Below, one piece after another: positions 1 through 7,575 of a stretch of DNA of 52,175 nucleotides; position 1 is the first letter of the stretch; each line of letters begins with the position of its first letter. Both the position numbers and the translations under genes were made by a program. Below the pieces are notes generated by a model, which searched no databases, was not told the origin of the DNA, and saw only the letters and a list, made by a program, of their open reading frames with translations. The DNA is taken from contig NZ_BDFD01000019.1 in the NCBI RefSeq assembly GCF_001895085.1, forward strand, positions 1 through 52,175. Direction: 5' to 3'. Source of the DNA: Mariprofundus micogutta. GTDB lineage: Bacteria; Pseudomonadota; Zetaproteobacteria; Mariprofundales; Mariprofundaceae.

Positions 1-59
1 ATCATTGTGACATTATAGAGACCGGAAATGAGAGCTGGAGATTCAAAAATAGAGCATGA
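1..59 (+). CDS. istB: IstB-like ATP-binding helper of IS21 transposition, C-terminal fragment
   Basis: From base 3 the reading frame gives HCDIIETGNESWRFKNRA and then stops at 57-59. This resembles the C-terminal tail of IstB proteins (H-x-I-x-E-T-G-N-x-S-x-R-F-K). IstB is the AAA+ regulator that works with the IstA transposase. Only 18 codons are in the window, so no ATPase motif can be checked. Recognition rests on this tail and on its position about 70 bases inside the element terminus, where istB normally ends. Confidence 0.75.
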   Translation, partial: HCDIIETGNESWRFKNRA

Positions 60-127
60 TTTAAACAGACTTTAGGGGGGTCAAAATTGGACGCTGATGG
101 GGGGTCAATTTTGGGTGCTGATTGACA
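1..127 (+). mobile_element. Right end of an IS21-family insertion sequence (partial)
   Basis: The stretch contains the end of istB, then two spaced copies of a GGGGTCAAwwTTGG-type repeat (about 75-90 and 99-116), and finishes at 127 with TGTCAATCAGCACC read on the minus strand. Multiple terminal GGGGTCAA repeats that bind the IstA transposase and a TG...CA terminus are typical of IS21-family ends. The rest of the element lies outside the window. The sequence just past the end (CCTTTAC) would be the target duplication, but the other copy is not visible. The element interrupts the neighbouring DUF4297 gene. Confidence 0.85.
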
Positions 128-752
128 CCTTTACAACTGGCTCAAAATAATTTGAACCTTCTTTGAGATAAATAACATCAGTTTCAACCTTGAGTTTCTG
201 TAAACACTCTTTAGCCGATGTGGAAGAAATATTTCCACCTGCATCACTTGAATAACAATCATTAAATCTCTCTAGGATTAGATTGATGCAATTGTTTGTA
301 TAATCTCCTACTTCGATATCTTGAACTAACGCTTCCAGTGAATCGTGTAAATTAACATTCGTCTGAAAAACAACTGCTTGGCAATTTTCTCCAAAGTTCA
401 CTGTATGTAACAATAGCTTGCCGCCGAAGCTGTCTTTTATCTTATTAGAGCTAATTTTGCTTTGATCTTTTACTTTTGGATCGATTCCAAATATCTCGCA
501 GATGGTCCAGTTATGATTGCTTTTTCCATGAGTTTTTACTTGATAAAAGTCATAAAGACTTTTCCCATCAATATTTCGTCTGATGACAAAATCATCATGG
601 AGATCGCAATAGACCCTATCAACCTCACCACCTTCTAGTATTGAAAGTGAAGCTATAGCGGCAGATCGAACCTGGGCTTTATATCGAGCAAATGAGTCGC
701 GTCCCGCTTGCTCTCTAGGCTTTTTTGTTTCTAGTGAATTTTGCGGACTCAT
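105..752 (-). CDS. DUF4297-type (Cap4-like) dsDNA nuclease, truncated by the IS
   Basis: The N-terminus matches DUF4297 nuclease domains, which occur in Cap4 and other anti-phage effectors. It has PREQAGRDSFARYKAQV near residues 12-28, an acidic DDF at 53-55 and QVK at 71-73, giving a D...QxK restriction-nuclease-like core. The last seven codons (VSISTQN plus stop) are encoded by the end of the IS21 element, so the natural C-terminus is lost or lies beyond the IS. I chose the ATG at 752 because GAAAGAG lies upstream of it; a GTG at 764 is possible. It follows the NERD gene by about 30 bases and is probably co-transcribed. Whether the fragment is active is unknown. Confidence 0.7.
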   Translation of the reverse strand: MSPQNSLETKKPREQAGRDSFARYKAQVRSAAIASLSILEGGEVDRVYCDLHDDFVIRRNIDGKSLYDFYQVKTHGKSNHNWTICEIFGIDPKVKDQSKISSNKIKDSFGGKLLLHTVNFGENCQAVVFQTNVNLHDSLEALVQDIEVGDYTNNCINLILERFNDCYSSDAGGNISSTSAKECLQKLKVETDVIYLKEGSNYFEPVVKVSISTQN

Positions 753-785
753 AATATCGAACACTCTTTCATTGATTGCATTATC

Positions 786-1583
786 TCACCCTATATTTTC
801 TAGCGTTTTGCATTTTGGAAATGCTGAACAGCCCCAGAACTGATTGCCTGCTTGCGGGCCTTTTTTGCTGGTGCGAAGTACCATTTCACTGCCGCATTTC
901 GGGCATGATTTGGTTGCGGGTGACTCAGCTAGCTCACTCTTCGCTGCCACGCAACGCCTGACATGTTTGGCATGTTCGCGGCTGGTTTTGAGCGAGGGTT
1001 TCAGGCGGCCTTCGGCGATCTGCCCGATGATCTGCTGCACTTCTGTTTCGGTTAGCAGGATTTGCGTCTTTGATTTGATGTAACGGATATAACCGCCGCC
1101 GTAGGTGACGTTCTCGGGCATATCGGTTTTGAAGGTACTGTCGCCGACAAACACGACCACGGAAAACATCTTCTCATGCGCAAGCCCAAGCGCGGTCTCC
1201 AGCGTTTTGGTGTGTTTGTAATTCTGATGCAGCGGATTCTGGAAGCGGTGCTTCGACTTGTAGATTTGCTGCGTCCACTGCTTTTGATTTGCACTGCCGA
1301 AAATCCAGCCCTTCATATTCTTGGTTTCAACCACAAACACGCCGAAGCGGGAGACAATGATATGGTCGATCTGGGTGGTGCCATCCTCGGTCGGGATGGT
1401 GACGTTTTTGATCAGGTGGTAATCGTTTTTATTCAGAAACAACCGCGCGGCGAGATTGACCATCGCTTCGCCCATCACACCCTTGAACCATGCCGATTTG
1501 AACAGGGCGGCCAACCCAAACAGGGGCAATAACCACCAGAACGTGGAAAAGAGTTGAGAAAACAGTGCGCCGAAATCGGTCAT
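786..1583 (-). CDS. NERD-domain nuclease with membrane anchor and C-terminal zinc ribbon
   Basis: This 265-residue protein starts with a hydrophobic segment (about 14-28). A NERD (nuclease-related) domain follows at about 35-150 with GE at 38-39, IDHIIVSRFG at 72-81 and ETK at 86-88, the D...ExK pattern of restriction-like nucleases. A topoisomerase-type zinc finger ends the protein (C227, C230, C252, C258). The predicted role is membrane-tethered DNA or RNA cleavage or binding; no substrate is known. The gene heads a two-gene unit with the truncated DUF4297 nuclease downstream, and both lie beside an IS end. This suggests an accessory defence-type locus, which is inference. Confidence 0.8.
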   Translation of the reverse strand: MTDFGALFSQLFSTFWWLLPLFGLAALFKSAWFKGVMGEAMVNLAARLFLNKNDYHLIKNVTIPTEDGTTQIDHIIVSRFGVFVVETKNMKGWIFGSANQKQWTQQIYKSKHRFQNPLHQNYKHTKTLETALGLAHEKMFSVVVFVGDSTFKTDMPENVTYGGGYIRYIKSKTQILLTETEVQQIIGQIAEGRLKPSLKTSREHAKHVRRCVAAKSELAESPATKSCPKCGSEMVLRTSKKGPQAGNQFWGCSAFPKCKTLENIG

Positions 1584-1749
1584 CGAAAGGCTGTCTCACT
1601 TGGGGGGGCCGGTTCACTCCTGCGCCCTGTTGCATCCTTGCCAGGGCAAAGCATATACCGAACGCATCAGAAATGCTGTCCCCCATTTAGGGGACAACAA
1701 AAACCCGGATGATTGCCATGCTTTTCTGACACAGGGTAGATTGAACAGC

Positions 1750-1941
1750 ATGAACCCTCTGGAAACATATACCATCACCTGTCCATATTGCTGGCAGGAG
1801 ATTGAAATTACAGTGGATTGCTCCGCAGGAGCGCAACGCTACAGCGAGGATTGTTCGGTCTGCTGCAGGCCTCTGCTGCTGACGATTTTGCAGGATGAAA
1901 GCGAAAACTATCGGGTGGAGGTTTCAGCCGAAAATGAATAA
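1750..1941 (+). CDS. CPXCG-motif cysteine-rich zinc-ribbon protein
   Basis: This 63-residue protein starts at the internal ATG that gives MNPLETYTITCPYCWQ. It has CPYC at residues 11-14 and a second pair, CSVC, 25-30 residues later. This is the two-CxxC layout of the small CPXCG family (Zn-ribbon_13), and the length is normal for it. The family is conserved in proteobacteria, and its function is not established. An open frame continues upstream to 1600, but that part lacks family similarity and is not counted. Confidence 0.75.
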   Translation: MNPLETYTITCPYCWQEIEITVDCSAGAQRYSEDCSVCCRPLLLTILQDESENYRVEVSAENE

Positions 1942-1953
1942 AGAGAGTGCAGA

Positions 1954-2382
1954 TCAATCATGGCGATAGATTGCGGCAACAAGCATGCCAGCCAGAATCA
2001 GTTCAATCAGGCCACCAATCATCCAGGTGGCCACCAGTGAGCCGGGAACCGGCTGCACAGCGTAGGTGATCAGCTGGGGAGAAACCATCAGCAGGCCGAC
2101 AATCAGCCCATAACAGGCGCCGCCGCCAATACCACCGCACGTCCGCACGAATGAATAGAGATAACTGAAGACAGCCGCCATCAACAATTGGCCGCCCATC
2201 ATCCAACCCATATGCGCTTCCATTTCTGCCTGCGATCGCCACAGGCTGGCAGTAGCCTGATAGGTATCGGCCAGATAGATGCCGTGGAACAACCACTCGA
2301 AAACAAACACAAACACAGCAACTGCCAGCATCGCCAGCAGCAGACGTCCTGCATTCGGACGCTTAAAACAGGAACAGAACAT
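1954..2382 (-). CDS. Small four-helix integral membrane protein, function unknown
   Basis: This 142-residue protein has four hydrophobic stretches, at about 13-36, 63-82, 85-110 and 116-138. Glycine-rich turns (GGIGGGACYG) link helices two and three. No catalytic or metal-binding motif is apparent and I do not recognise the family. It stands alone between the convergent CPXCG gene, 12 bases away, and the lipoprotein hydrolase gene on the same strand upstream. Confidence 0.6.
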   Translation of the reverse strand: MFCSCFKRPNAGRLLLAMLAVAVFVFVFEWLFHGIYLADTYQATASLWRSQAEMEAHMGWMMGGQLLMAAVFSYLYSFVRTCGGIGGGACYGLIVGLLMVSPQLITYAVQPVPGSLVATWMIGGLIELILAGMLVAAIYRHD

Positions 2383-2436
2383 GGCATCACCTCACTGGCC
2401 GAAAGTATATCCTCCTTGCGGATGGCTCAATCTCAA

Positions 2437-3375
2437 TCATTTTGGGGGGATTGGACGCCCTTCAAGAAAACGCTTCAGATCTCTGGCGCTTTTGACCGGG
2501 ATTTCCTCCATCGGCATGTGGCCGGCATCCGGATAGGTGACGCTTTGCGCATGCGGTAAGGCCTGCCGCCAGCGTTCAAAATGGGACATTGGAATCCAGC
2601 GGTCCTGCTCACCCCACATCAGTAATGTCGGCATGCTGATGCGCTCTTTTCCCGGTGCGTCCTGAACAGATTGCGCGTTGGCATATCGAAACAATGACTG
2701 GGCGGCTTTTCTGTTACCCGGACGCAACTGCATGTCGTAATAATGATCGACCAGCGCATCATTGATCCGTTCAGGCTGCGCATAGACCTGGCGCAACAGA
2801 ATGGTGGATGCAAAGCGCGGCGTGAAATGCATTGTGATTGTACCGATTACCGGTGCCGTAAAGGCCCACATCGGAAGCGGCACCTTCTGCTTGAAACCGG
2901 CCGCATCAATCAGCACCAGTTTCTGCACCTGTTCGGGATATTCGATGGCATAGTTCCATGCAAAATAACCACCCAGTGAATTGCCTGCCAGCACGAATCG
3001 CTCCAGGCCTATAGCCTGCGTAAAGTGATGAATGAATCTGGTGTAATGATCCCTGTTGTATTCGAAATTTGCAGGCCCGGTCAGGCCGAAAGCGGGTATA
3101 TCCAGTGATATCACCCGGTAATCCGATTTTAACTCATGAACCCAGCCATCCCAGGTATGTAGCGAAGTCAGAATGCCATGCAACAGCACAATCGGCTGAC
3201 CCTCGCCCTCATCGCGGTAGTGCACCCGCAATCCATCAATATCGATGAAACGGGAAGCGCCGGTAGCATATTTTTGTTCCAGTTCAGCCAGAGGTATTTC
3301 CGATATACCCAGGGCACAACCGCTGAGCATCAATGCCGAGAGCAAACCTGCCAGATAGTTCCGCCACTGCTTCAT
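2437..3375 (-). CDS. Alpha/beta-hydrolase lipoprotein
   Basis: This 312-residue protein starts at the ATG at 3375, which follows a strong AGGAGGTGAG ribosome site. A lipoprotein signal (LLSALMLSGC, lipid-modified Cys20) precedes an alpha/beta-hydrolase fold. It has the oxyanion HG in VLLHGIL (63-69), the nucleophile elbow GNSLGG (Ser133), an acid in WGEQDRW and the catalytic His in DAGHMP. It is predicted to be an envelope-anchored esterase or lipase-like enzyme; the substrate is unknown. Upstream in-frame codons lack a ribosome site and precede the signal peptide, so they were excluded. Confidence 0.85.
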   Translation of the reverse strand: MKQWRNYLAGLLSALMLSGCALGISEIPLAELEQKYATGASRFIDIDGLRVHYRDEGEGQPIVLLHGILTSLHTWDGWVHELKSDYRVISLDIPAFGLTGPANFEYNRDHYTRFIHHFTQAIGLERFVLAGNSLGGYFAWNYAIEYPEQVQKLVLIDAAGFKQKVPLPMWAFTAPVIGTITMHFTPRFASTILLRQVYAQPERINDALVDHYYDMQLRPGNRKAAQSLFRYANAQSVQDAPGKERISMPTLLMWGEQDRWIPMSHFERWRQALPHAQSVTYPDAGHMPMEEIPVKSARDLKRFLEGRPIPPK

Positions 3376-3507
3376 AATCCTCACCTCCTGCCGCAAACAC
3401 AATATGCGACAAGCCAGGTGAAATGAAAAGAACACTTCCCTGCGCAGCAGGCTCCACTGGTCTACAATAGAACTACAAGCCTGCTGCAAAACAAAGAGGA
3501 GGTTATT

Positions 3508-4989
3508 ATGCCAACATTCAAACCTGCCCAAGCTCTGTTTCTAACACTTTCAGCACTATTGATACTGGTTCCGGCATCGCCGGCCGAAGCCGGCCCCTAC
3601 CGCTGTGAAAATGGAACCATCGTCTCCACCAGTTCGCAGTGTAACAGTCGCGGTGGCCTTGCAGTCACCAATACCGTCTGCGGTAACGGTTATATCGAAA
3701 CAGGTGAGGTGTGCGACAACGGCACCCTGAATACAGACAATGAACCCGACGGCTGCCGTACTGACTGCCGCCGCTACTGGTGTGGTGATGGCGTCGTCGA
3801 TTCGAATGAACAATGCGACAGCAATTATCTTCAACATGCCATCTGCAGCGATTTCAAAAGAGATGGCGTCAATTATTGGGGCGGAGAACTGAGTTGCCAT
3901 GATAACTGCAGCTATAATCTCTCTGCCTGTCACTACTGTGGCGACGGTATCACCCAGTCACCGCAGGAGCAGTGTGATGACGGCAATGCCGCTGACGATG
4001 ATGGCTGCAATCGCAATTGCACAAGCTGTATCAGCCTGAACAGTAATCTTGAAATCACCAGTGATACGGAAATCTGCACACAGAATTATGCTGCCGATGA
4101 TTATGGCGATCTCGGTGTCATCATTATCAAAGCACCTGATATTACACTGGATTGCGACTTTGCACGCCTGACCGGTCAGGGCGACGGCATTGGCATCTAC
4201 ATTAAACGATCTGACAACGTGACGGTGAAAAACTGCCTCATCGATAACTACGAGTTCGGAATTTATGCCGAGGATTCGGACAATATTCAGGTGCTCGGTA
4301 TGGGCAACAAAATGACGAACACCACGGATCAACTGGTACTGGATAACTCAACTGCCGCACAAGCAGCTGCTCCGACTGCTGCACAGTTCGATGCTTTGAG
4401 CCCCAGGCAACAGGTTTTCATGCAGCAGAGACTGCAAACCAGACGTGTACCATCGAGAGTAGGTGATTCGCTGAAGATGAAAGCGATGCCGGGAGCTTTG
4501 ACAAGCCCTTCAAAAAGCGCGACGACAGTCCGAACACCGATGACTCGTGAGGAGAAGCGTAAAAAAGCACGTGAAACACGCATGGCCGAGCGCAAAGCAC
4601 AACGCATAACCAGCACGCCAGCGTCAGCAGCCACCTCGAAATCCATCCTGCGACCACGCCCTGAACGCAGCGTACGAGCAGCCGCCCCGCTTGTTACTTT
4701 CCCGAAAAACGGTCAGCGCTTTACCGCACCCGCCACGCTTACAGTCAAAGCCCGCTTTGACCGGAAGCGTAAAGTAATTTACTCACTCAGACAGTTGCCG
4801 GGTAAACGTGTAATCAAAACTTCGGCACGAGGGTCATTCAGAACACTGACAGCAGGCAGCTACTGTGTAGCTGTAGCCTATGCCGGCAAAGGCGAAAAGA
4901 TGAGCCCCTGCATTGCATTCAGCGTTGTGAAGCCTGAACGTTTGAGCGCACCAGTCAGGCAGCTTGCACCTCTTATGCACCGGCCATAA
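3508..4989 (+). CDS. Secreted DUF4215 cysteine-rich repeat protein with beta-helix segment
   Basis: The 493-residue product has a signal peptide (about 1-28, cleavage after PAEA). Three DUF4215-like repeats follow (CGNGYIETGEVCDNG near 58, CGDGVVDSNEQCD near 92, CGDGITQSPQEQCDDGN near 144). A right-handed beta-helix-like section (about 190-275) contains NVTVKNCLIDNYEFGIYAEDSDNIQV. The next part, about 280-395, is Ala/Arg/Lys-rich and probably disordered; an Ig-like terminal domain follows (about 400-475). It is likely exported and may sit on the cell surface. A strong AAGAGGAGG ribosome site precedes the ATG. No catalytic residues are evident; function unknown. Confidence 0.75.
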   Translation: MPTFKPAQALFLTLSALLILVPASPAEAGPYRCENGTIVSTSSQCNSRGGLAVTNTVCGNGYIETGEVCDNGTLNTDNEPDGCRTDCRRYWCGDGVVDSNEQCDSNYLQHAICSDFKRDGVNYWGGELSCHDNCSYNLSACHYCGDGITQSPQEQCDDGNAADDDGCNRNCTSCISLNSNLEITSDTEICTQNYAADDYGDLGVIIIKAPDITLDCDFARLTGQGDGIGIYIKRSDNVTVKNCLIDNYEFGIYAEDSDNIQVLGMGNKMTNTTDQLVLDNSTAAQAAAPTAAQFDALSPRQQVFMQQRLQTRRVPSRVGDSLKMKAMPGALTSPSKSATTVRTPMTREEKRKKARETRMAERKAQRITSTPASAATSKSILRPRPERSVRAAAPLVTFPKNGQRFTAPATLTVKARFDRKRKVIYSLRQLPGKRVIKTSARGSFRTLTAGSYCVAVAYAGKGEKMSPCIAFSVVKPERLSAPVRQLAPLMHRP

Positions 4990-5012
4990 CCGGGCTGATC
5001 AACTCTGCCCGG
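4990..5012. terminator. Possible hairpin between convergent genes
   Basis: CCGGGC and GCCCGG arms enclose an 11-base loop immediately after the DUF4215 gene and over the end of the hemerythrin gene. No T-tract follows on either strand, so a role in termination is only plausible. Confidence 0.35.
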
Positions 5013-5415
5013 CAATAAATCCGGCTGTAACATAGTCCATGCTATTGATGTGCTGCTTCATCCAGGCGGGCAGCTCCACACACATAAACTGGCGTACCGG
5101 CCCGAGCTGCCGGGTAGATTTCCACTCATCTATGATTGTCTCAAACCCGGCTAAAAAAAGATCGTGGGCTCCTTTGTGCATGACGTAGGGGGGAAAGTGA
5201 TACGCACTCATCAATCTTTCTTCATTGGCGAAATGTTCCTGCGTATGGAGCAACAGTTCATCCAGACTTGTTGTCAGCCTGGCCTGCTCTGCACTGCCTG
5301 CATCAACTGCTTCGATCAGATCATAGATGGCATTAATCATCTCCACCTCTTCGAGATGCACATCATGCATCACAGGAGAAGGGACTTCGGCAAAGTCGTC
5401 AGCACTGATTTTCAT
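4999..5415 (-). CDS. Bacteriohemerythrin (di-iron O2-binding protein)
   Basis: This 138-residue single-domain protein keeps the expected di-iron ligand pattern: H20, H61 and E65 in EHFANEE, H80 and H84 in HKGAHDLF, and H122 with D127 in QHINSMD. Hemerythrins bind O2 reversibly and serve in oxygen sensing, storage or delivery, which fits a microaerophilic lifestyle. It has no signal peptide, so it is cytoplasmic. The family assignment is firm; the physiological role is inferred. Confidence 0.9.
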   Translation of the reverse strand: MKISADDFAEVPSPVMHDVHLEEVEMINAIYDLIEAVDAGSAEQARLTTSLDELLLHTQEHFANEERLMSAYHFPPYVMHKGAHDLFLAGFETIIDEWKSTRQLGPVRQFMCVELPAWMKQHINSMDYVTAGFIAGQS

Positions 5416-5729
5416 GTGACAAGGCTAGCAGAATGATCTGCTGTGGTGCAGTGCATCCCTTATCCATACCTCCTTTGCTGACACAATCCTGTCAGCTTTT
5501 TGCCACATCTGTAAACACCACAGTTTGTTCAGCACTGCTGCTGAATCCGTTTCCTGATTATTTTCCTCAGAAAGATCATGAAACTGCTTTGATTTCCAGC
5601 AATGAGTATGCCTGACCACTATCTAGACCCATCATTCAATCTATGCATTTTGAATCAGGCACGGAATTTGCTTTAGTTGATACAGTGATTTTGCGGCAGG
5701 GCAAAAGCCCGCCGAATTGTGAGGTGGTT
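5416..5729. other. 314-base intergenic region with a rho-independent-type hairpin
   Basis: This stretch separates the divergent hemerythrin and TerB-like genes and should carry both promoters. It contains the hairpin described at 5477-5501. A second hairpin (GGGC, AAAA loop, GCCC, about 5699-5712) lies upstream of the TerB-like start. I see no convincing gene; short frames lack ribosome sites. Confidence 0.5.
5477..5501 (+). terminator. Intrinsic terminator-like hairpin
   Basis: GCTGACA and TGTCAGC form a perfect 7-bp stem with a 6-base loop, followed directly by TTTTT. No plus-strand gene ends just upstream. It may stop transcription running antisense through the hemerythrin gene, or shape a leader for the downstream gene. 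Confidence 0.5.
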
Positions 5730-6218
5730 ATGCTGAAAACAATGCAGGGATGGTGGCGCCGGGAAGAGGGCGCACAACAAAAACCGGAACTCACGCTGGC
5801 TATCACCAAGCTAATGGTCGGCATGATGTCTATGGACGGAAAAATTGATGAGAATGAGCGTGGTGAAATCATTCTCATGCTGGCTGATCAATTCGGCCTG
5901 ACAGCCGACGAGAGCGAATCATTGATTGAACAGGCAACAGACAAGGAGCGAACCGACCTCTGTTTCGCTGCTGTTGTAGAACAGGTCTCTGAACATTTTA
6001 ATGTTGATGAGCGCGCCGCAATTCTTGCCAAACTTTGGCGCGTTGCCATGGCAGATGGCGATATCGACTTCCTCGAAGAACAATATATCAATCGACTGTC
6101 CGGTTTACTCAGTGTTCCGGCTAGTGCACTGGCAGAGATGAAATCAAGGCAGGAAGAGCTCTTCCCGGACCTGAATCAGTCCAAACGTTTCCAGCATCCG
6201 AATCCGGTCATCACCTGA
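5730..6218 (+). CDS. TerB/DjlA-N-like helical protein
   Basis: This 162-residue protein starts at the ATG that follows GAGGTGG. Residues about 20-150 form an all-helical TerB-like domain with the acidic repeats typical of the family: MSMDGKIDENERGEI near 36-50 and MADGDIDFLEEQYI near 108-121. These resemble metal-binding loops of TerB and the N-terminal domain of DjlA. TerB-like proteins are linked to tellurite or envelope stress, but the substrate here is unknown. It is monocistronic, with a strong terminator downstream. Confidence 0.75.
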   Translation: MLKTMQGWWRREEGAQQKPELTLAITKLMVGMMSMDGKIDENERGEIILMLADQFGLTADESESLIEQATDKERTDLCFAAVVEQVSEHFNVDERAAILAKLWRVAMADGDIDFLEEQYINRLSGLLSVPASALAEMKSRQEELFPDLNQSKRFQHPNPVIT

Positions 6219-6252
6219 TTTCCTTTAATCCGGATTGACCGGATCAGTATAC

Positions 6253-6286
6253 AAACTCCGGGATTGTGCAAGTCCCGGAGTTTTTT
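6253..6286 (+). terminator. Rho-independent terminator after the TerB-like gene
   Basis: AAACTCCGGGA and TCCCGGAGTTT form a perfect 11-bp stem with a 9-base loop, followed by a run of T. It lies 34 bases after the stop codon. Confidence 0.9.
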
Positions 6287-6307
6287 ATGCCTGCAATCTG
6301 CATGCAC

Positions 6308-6335
6308 TTGATATATTAGCAAATAATTATATATT
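6308..6335 (+). promoter_or_regulatory. Probable sigma-70 promoter of the thioredoxin gene
   Basis: TTGATA and TATATT are separated by 16 bases in an AT-rich stretch. They lie between the preceding terminator and the ribosome site CAAGGAGCAAGAG of the thioredoxin gene. Confidence 0.55.
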
Positions 6336-6366
6336 GGCCGTATCCTGTGACTGCAAGGAGCAAGAG

Positions 6367-6735
6367 ATGGCAACTGTTGAACTGAATAAAGAAAACTTCG
6401 AGGCTGAGGTATCATCCAGCAATATGGCTGTCCTCGATTTCTGGGCGCCATGGTGCGGTCCATGTAAGAGTTTTGCACCAAGCTATGAAGCTGTGTCAGA
6501 AGCTTACCCGGATACATTGTTCGGCAAGATCAATACCGAAGTCGAACAGGAGCTGGGGGCTCATTTTAATATCCGCTCGATTCCAACCCTGATGATTATT
6601 CGCGACAATGTTGTGCTCTTCTCACAAGCAGGTGCACTGCCCAAAGAGGCGCTTGCAGACGTCATCAATCAGGCTCAGGCCATTGATATGCAACAGGTGC
6701 ATGCTGAAATCGCTGCCAGCAAACAGGATGCCTGA
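6367..6735 (+). CDS. Thioredoxin
   Basis: This 122-residue cytoplasmic thioredoxin has the active site WCGPC (Cys30, Cys33) and the cis-proline loop SIPTLMI. The ATG follows AAGGAGCAAGAG; an open frame upstream crosses the terminator and is not coding. It reduces protein disulfides using thioredoxin reductase. It is slightly longer than E. coli TrxA (about 109 residues) because of a C-terminal extension. It stands upstream of the TatD/tcdA/parvulin group but has its own promoter. Confidence 0.93.
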   Translation: MATVELNKENFEAEVSSSNMAVLDFWAPWCGPCKSFAPSYEAVSEAYPDTLFGKINTEVEQELGAHFNIRSIPTLMIIRDNVVLFSQAGALPKEALADVINQAQAIDMQQVHAEIAASKQDA

Positions 6736-6804
6736 GGCATCAGCAACCTCAAAAGACAGCATAACACTATTCAAATAATCATACTTTAATGCCTTGCCCG
6801 GTGC

Positions 6805-7575
6805 ATGCAGAGTAGCTGGATGCAACTGATTGATACGCATTGCCACCTTGATGACGAACGTTTCGATACGGACAGGTCTAATGTTATCCGGCGAGCGGCC
6901 GGAGCTGGCATTCAAGCTTTCATCGTGCCGGCCATCCATGCCGAAAGTTGCCGAACCATTCATGATTTACAGCAACGCTATGATCTCATTCATCCTGCTT
7001 ATGGCTTGCATCCATGGTTCTGCGACAAACATCGCGAAGAAGATTTCGCGCTGCTTGCAGAGCTGCTCGGTGCATGTGTTGCTGTGGGAGAATGCGGTCT
7101 GGACTTCGGGCTGTGCAACACAGATGCAGAAACTCAGCTTCGCTGGCTGCGCCCGCAACTGCAGCTGGCTGTCGACTTTAACCTTCCGGTGATCCTGCAT
7201 GCCTACAAAGCCACCGATATGATCATTGGCGAAATCAAAAAACAGCCTGGACTGCGCGGCGTGGTACATAGTTTTTCCGGCAGCCGACAACAGGCGCAGC
7301 AATTGATTGATCGGGGCTTTTGTCTCGGTTTTGGCGGGGCGATTACCCATCCGCATGCAAACAGATTACATGAGCTGGTTCGGCAACTGCCTTTATCACA
7401 TATGCTGCTTGAAACCGACGCACCGGATCAAACGCCTTATGGCCAGCGCGGCAAACGTAACGAACCCGTTTTTATCATCGAAATCATCAGACAGCTCGCT
7501 AAGCTTCGCGATATGGATACAAATGAGATCACTGATATCTGCAATGCCAATGCGAAGGAATTATTCAATTTATGA
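6805..7575 (+). CDS. TatD-family metal-dependent DNase
   Basis: This 256-residue TIM-barrel hydrolase has the metal-binding DTHCHLD near residues 10-16, GECGLDF near 97-103, PVILHAY near 130, VVHSFSG near 154 and LLETDAPDQTP near 199. The pattern and length match the TatD/YcfH/YjjV family, which have 3'-5' exonuclease activity. The ATG at 6805 is uncertain because no clear ribosome site is seen; the ATG at 6820 (MQLIDTHCHL) is equally good. The stop overlaps the tcdA start by four bases, indicating translational coupling. Confidence 0.9.
   Translation: MQSSWMQLIDTHCHLDDERFDTDRSNVIRRAAGAGIQAFIVPAIHAESCRTIHDLQQRYDLIHPAYGLHPWFCDKHREEDFALLAELLGACVAVGECGLDFGLCNTDAETQLRWLRPQLQLAVDFNLPVILHAYKATDMIIGEIKKQPGLRGVVHSFSGSRQQAQQLIDRGFCLGFGGAITHPHANRLHELVRQLPLSHMLLETDAPDQTPYGQRGKRNEPVFIIEIIRQLAKLRDMDTNEITDICNANAKELFNL

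Noticed and set aside
776-961. Plus-strand open frames across the NERD gene
   Set aside because: They are shadows of the minus-strand NERD gene, which has clear domain motifs.
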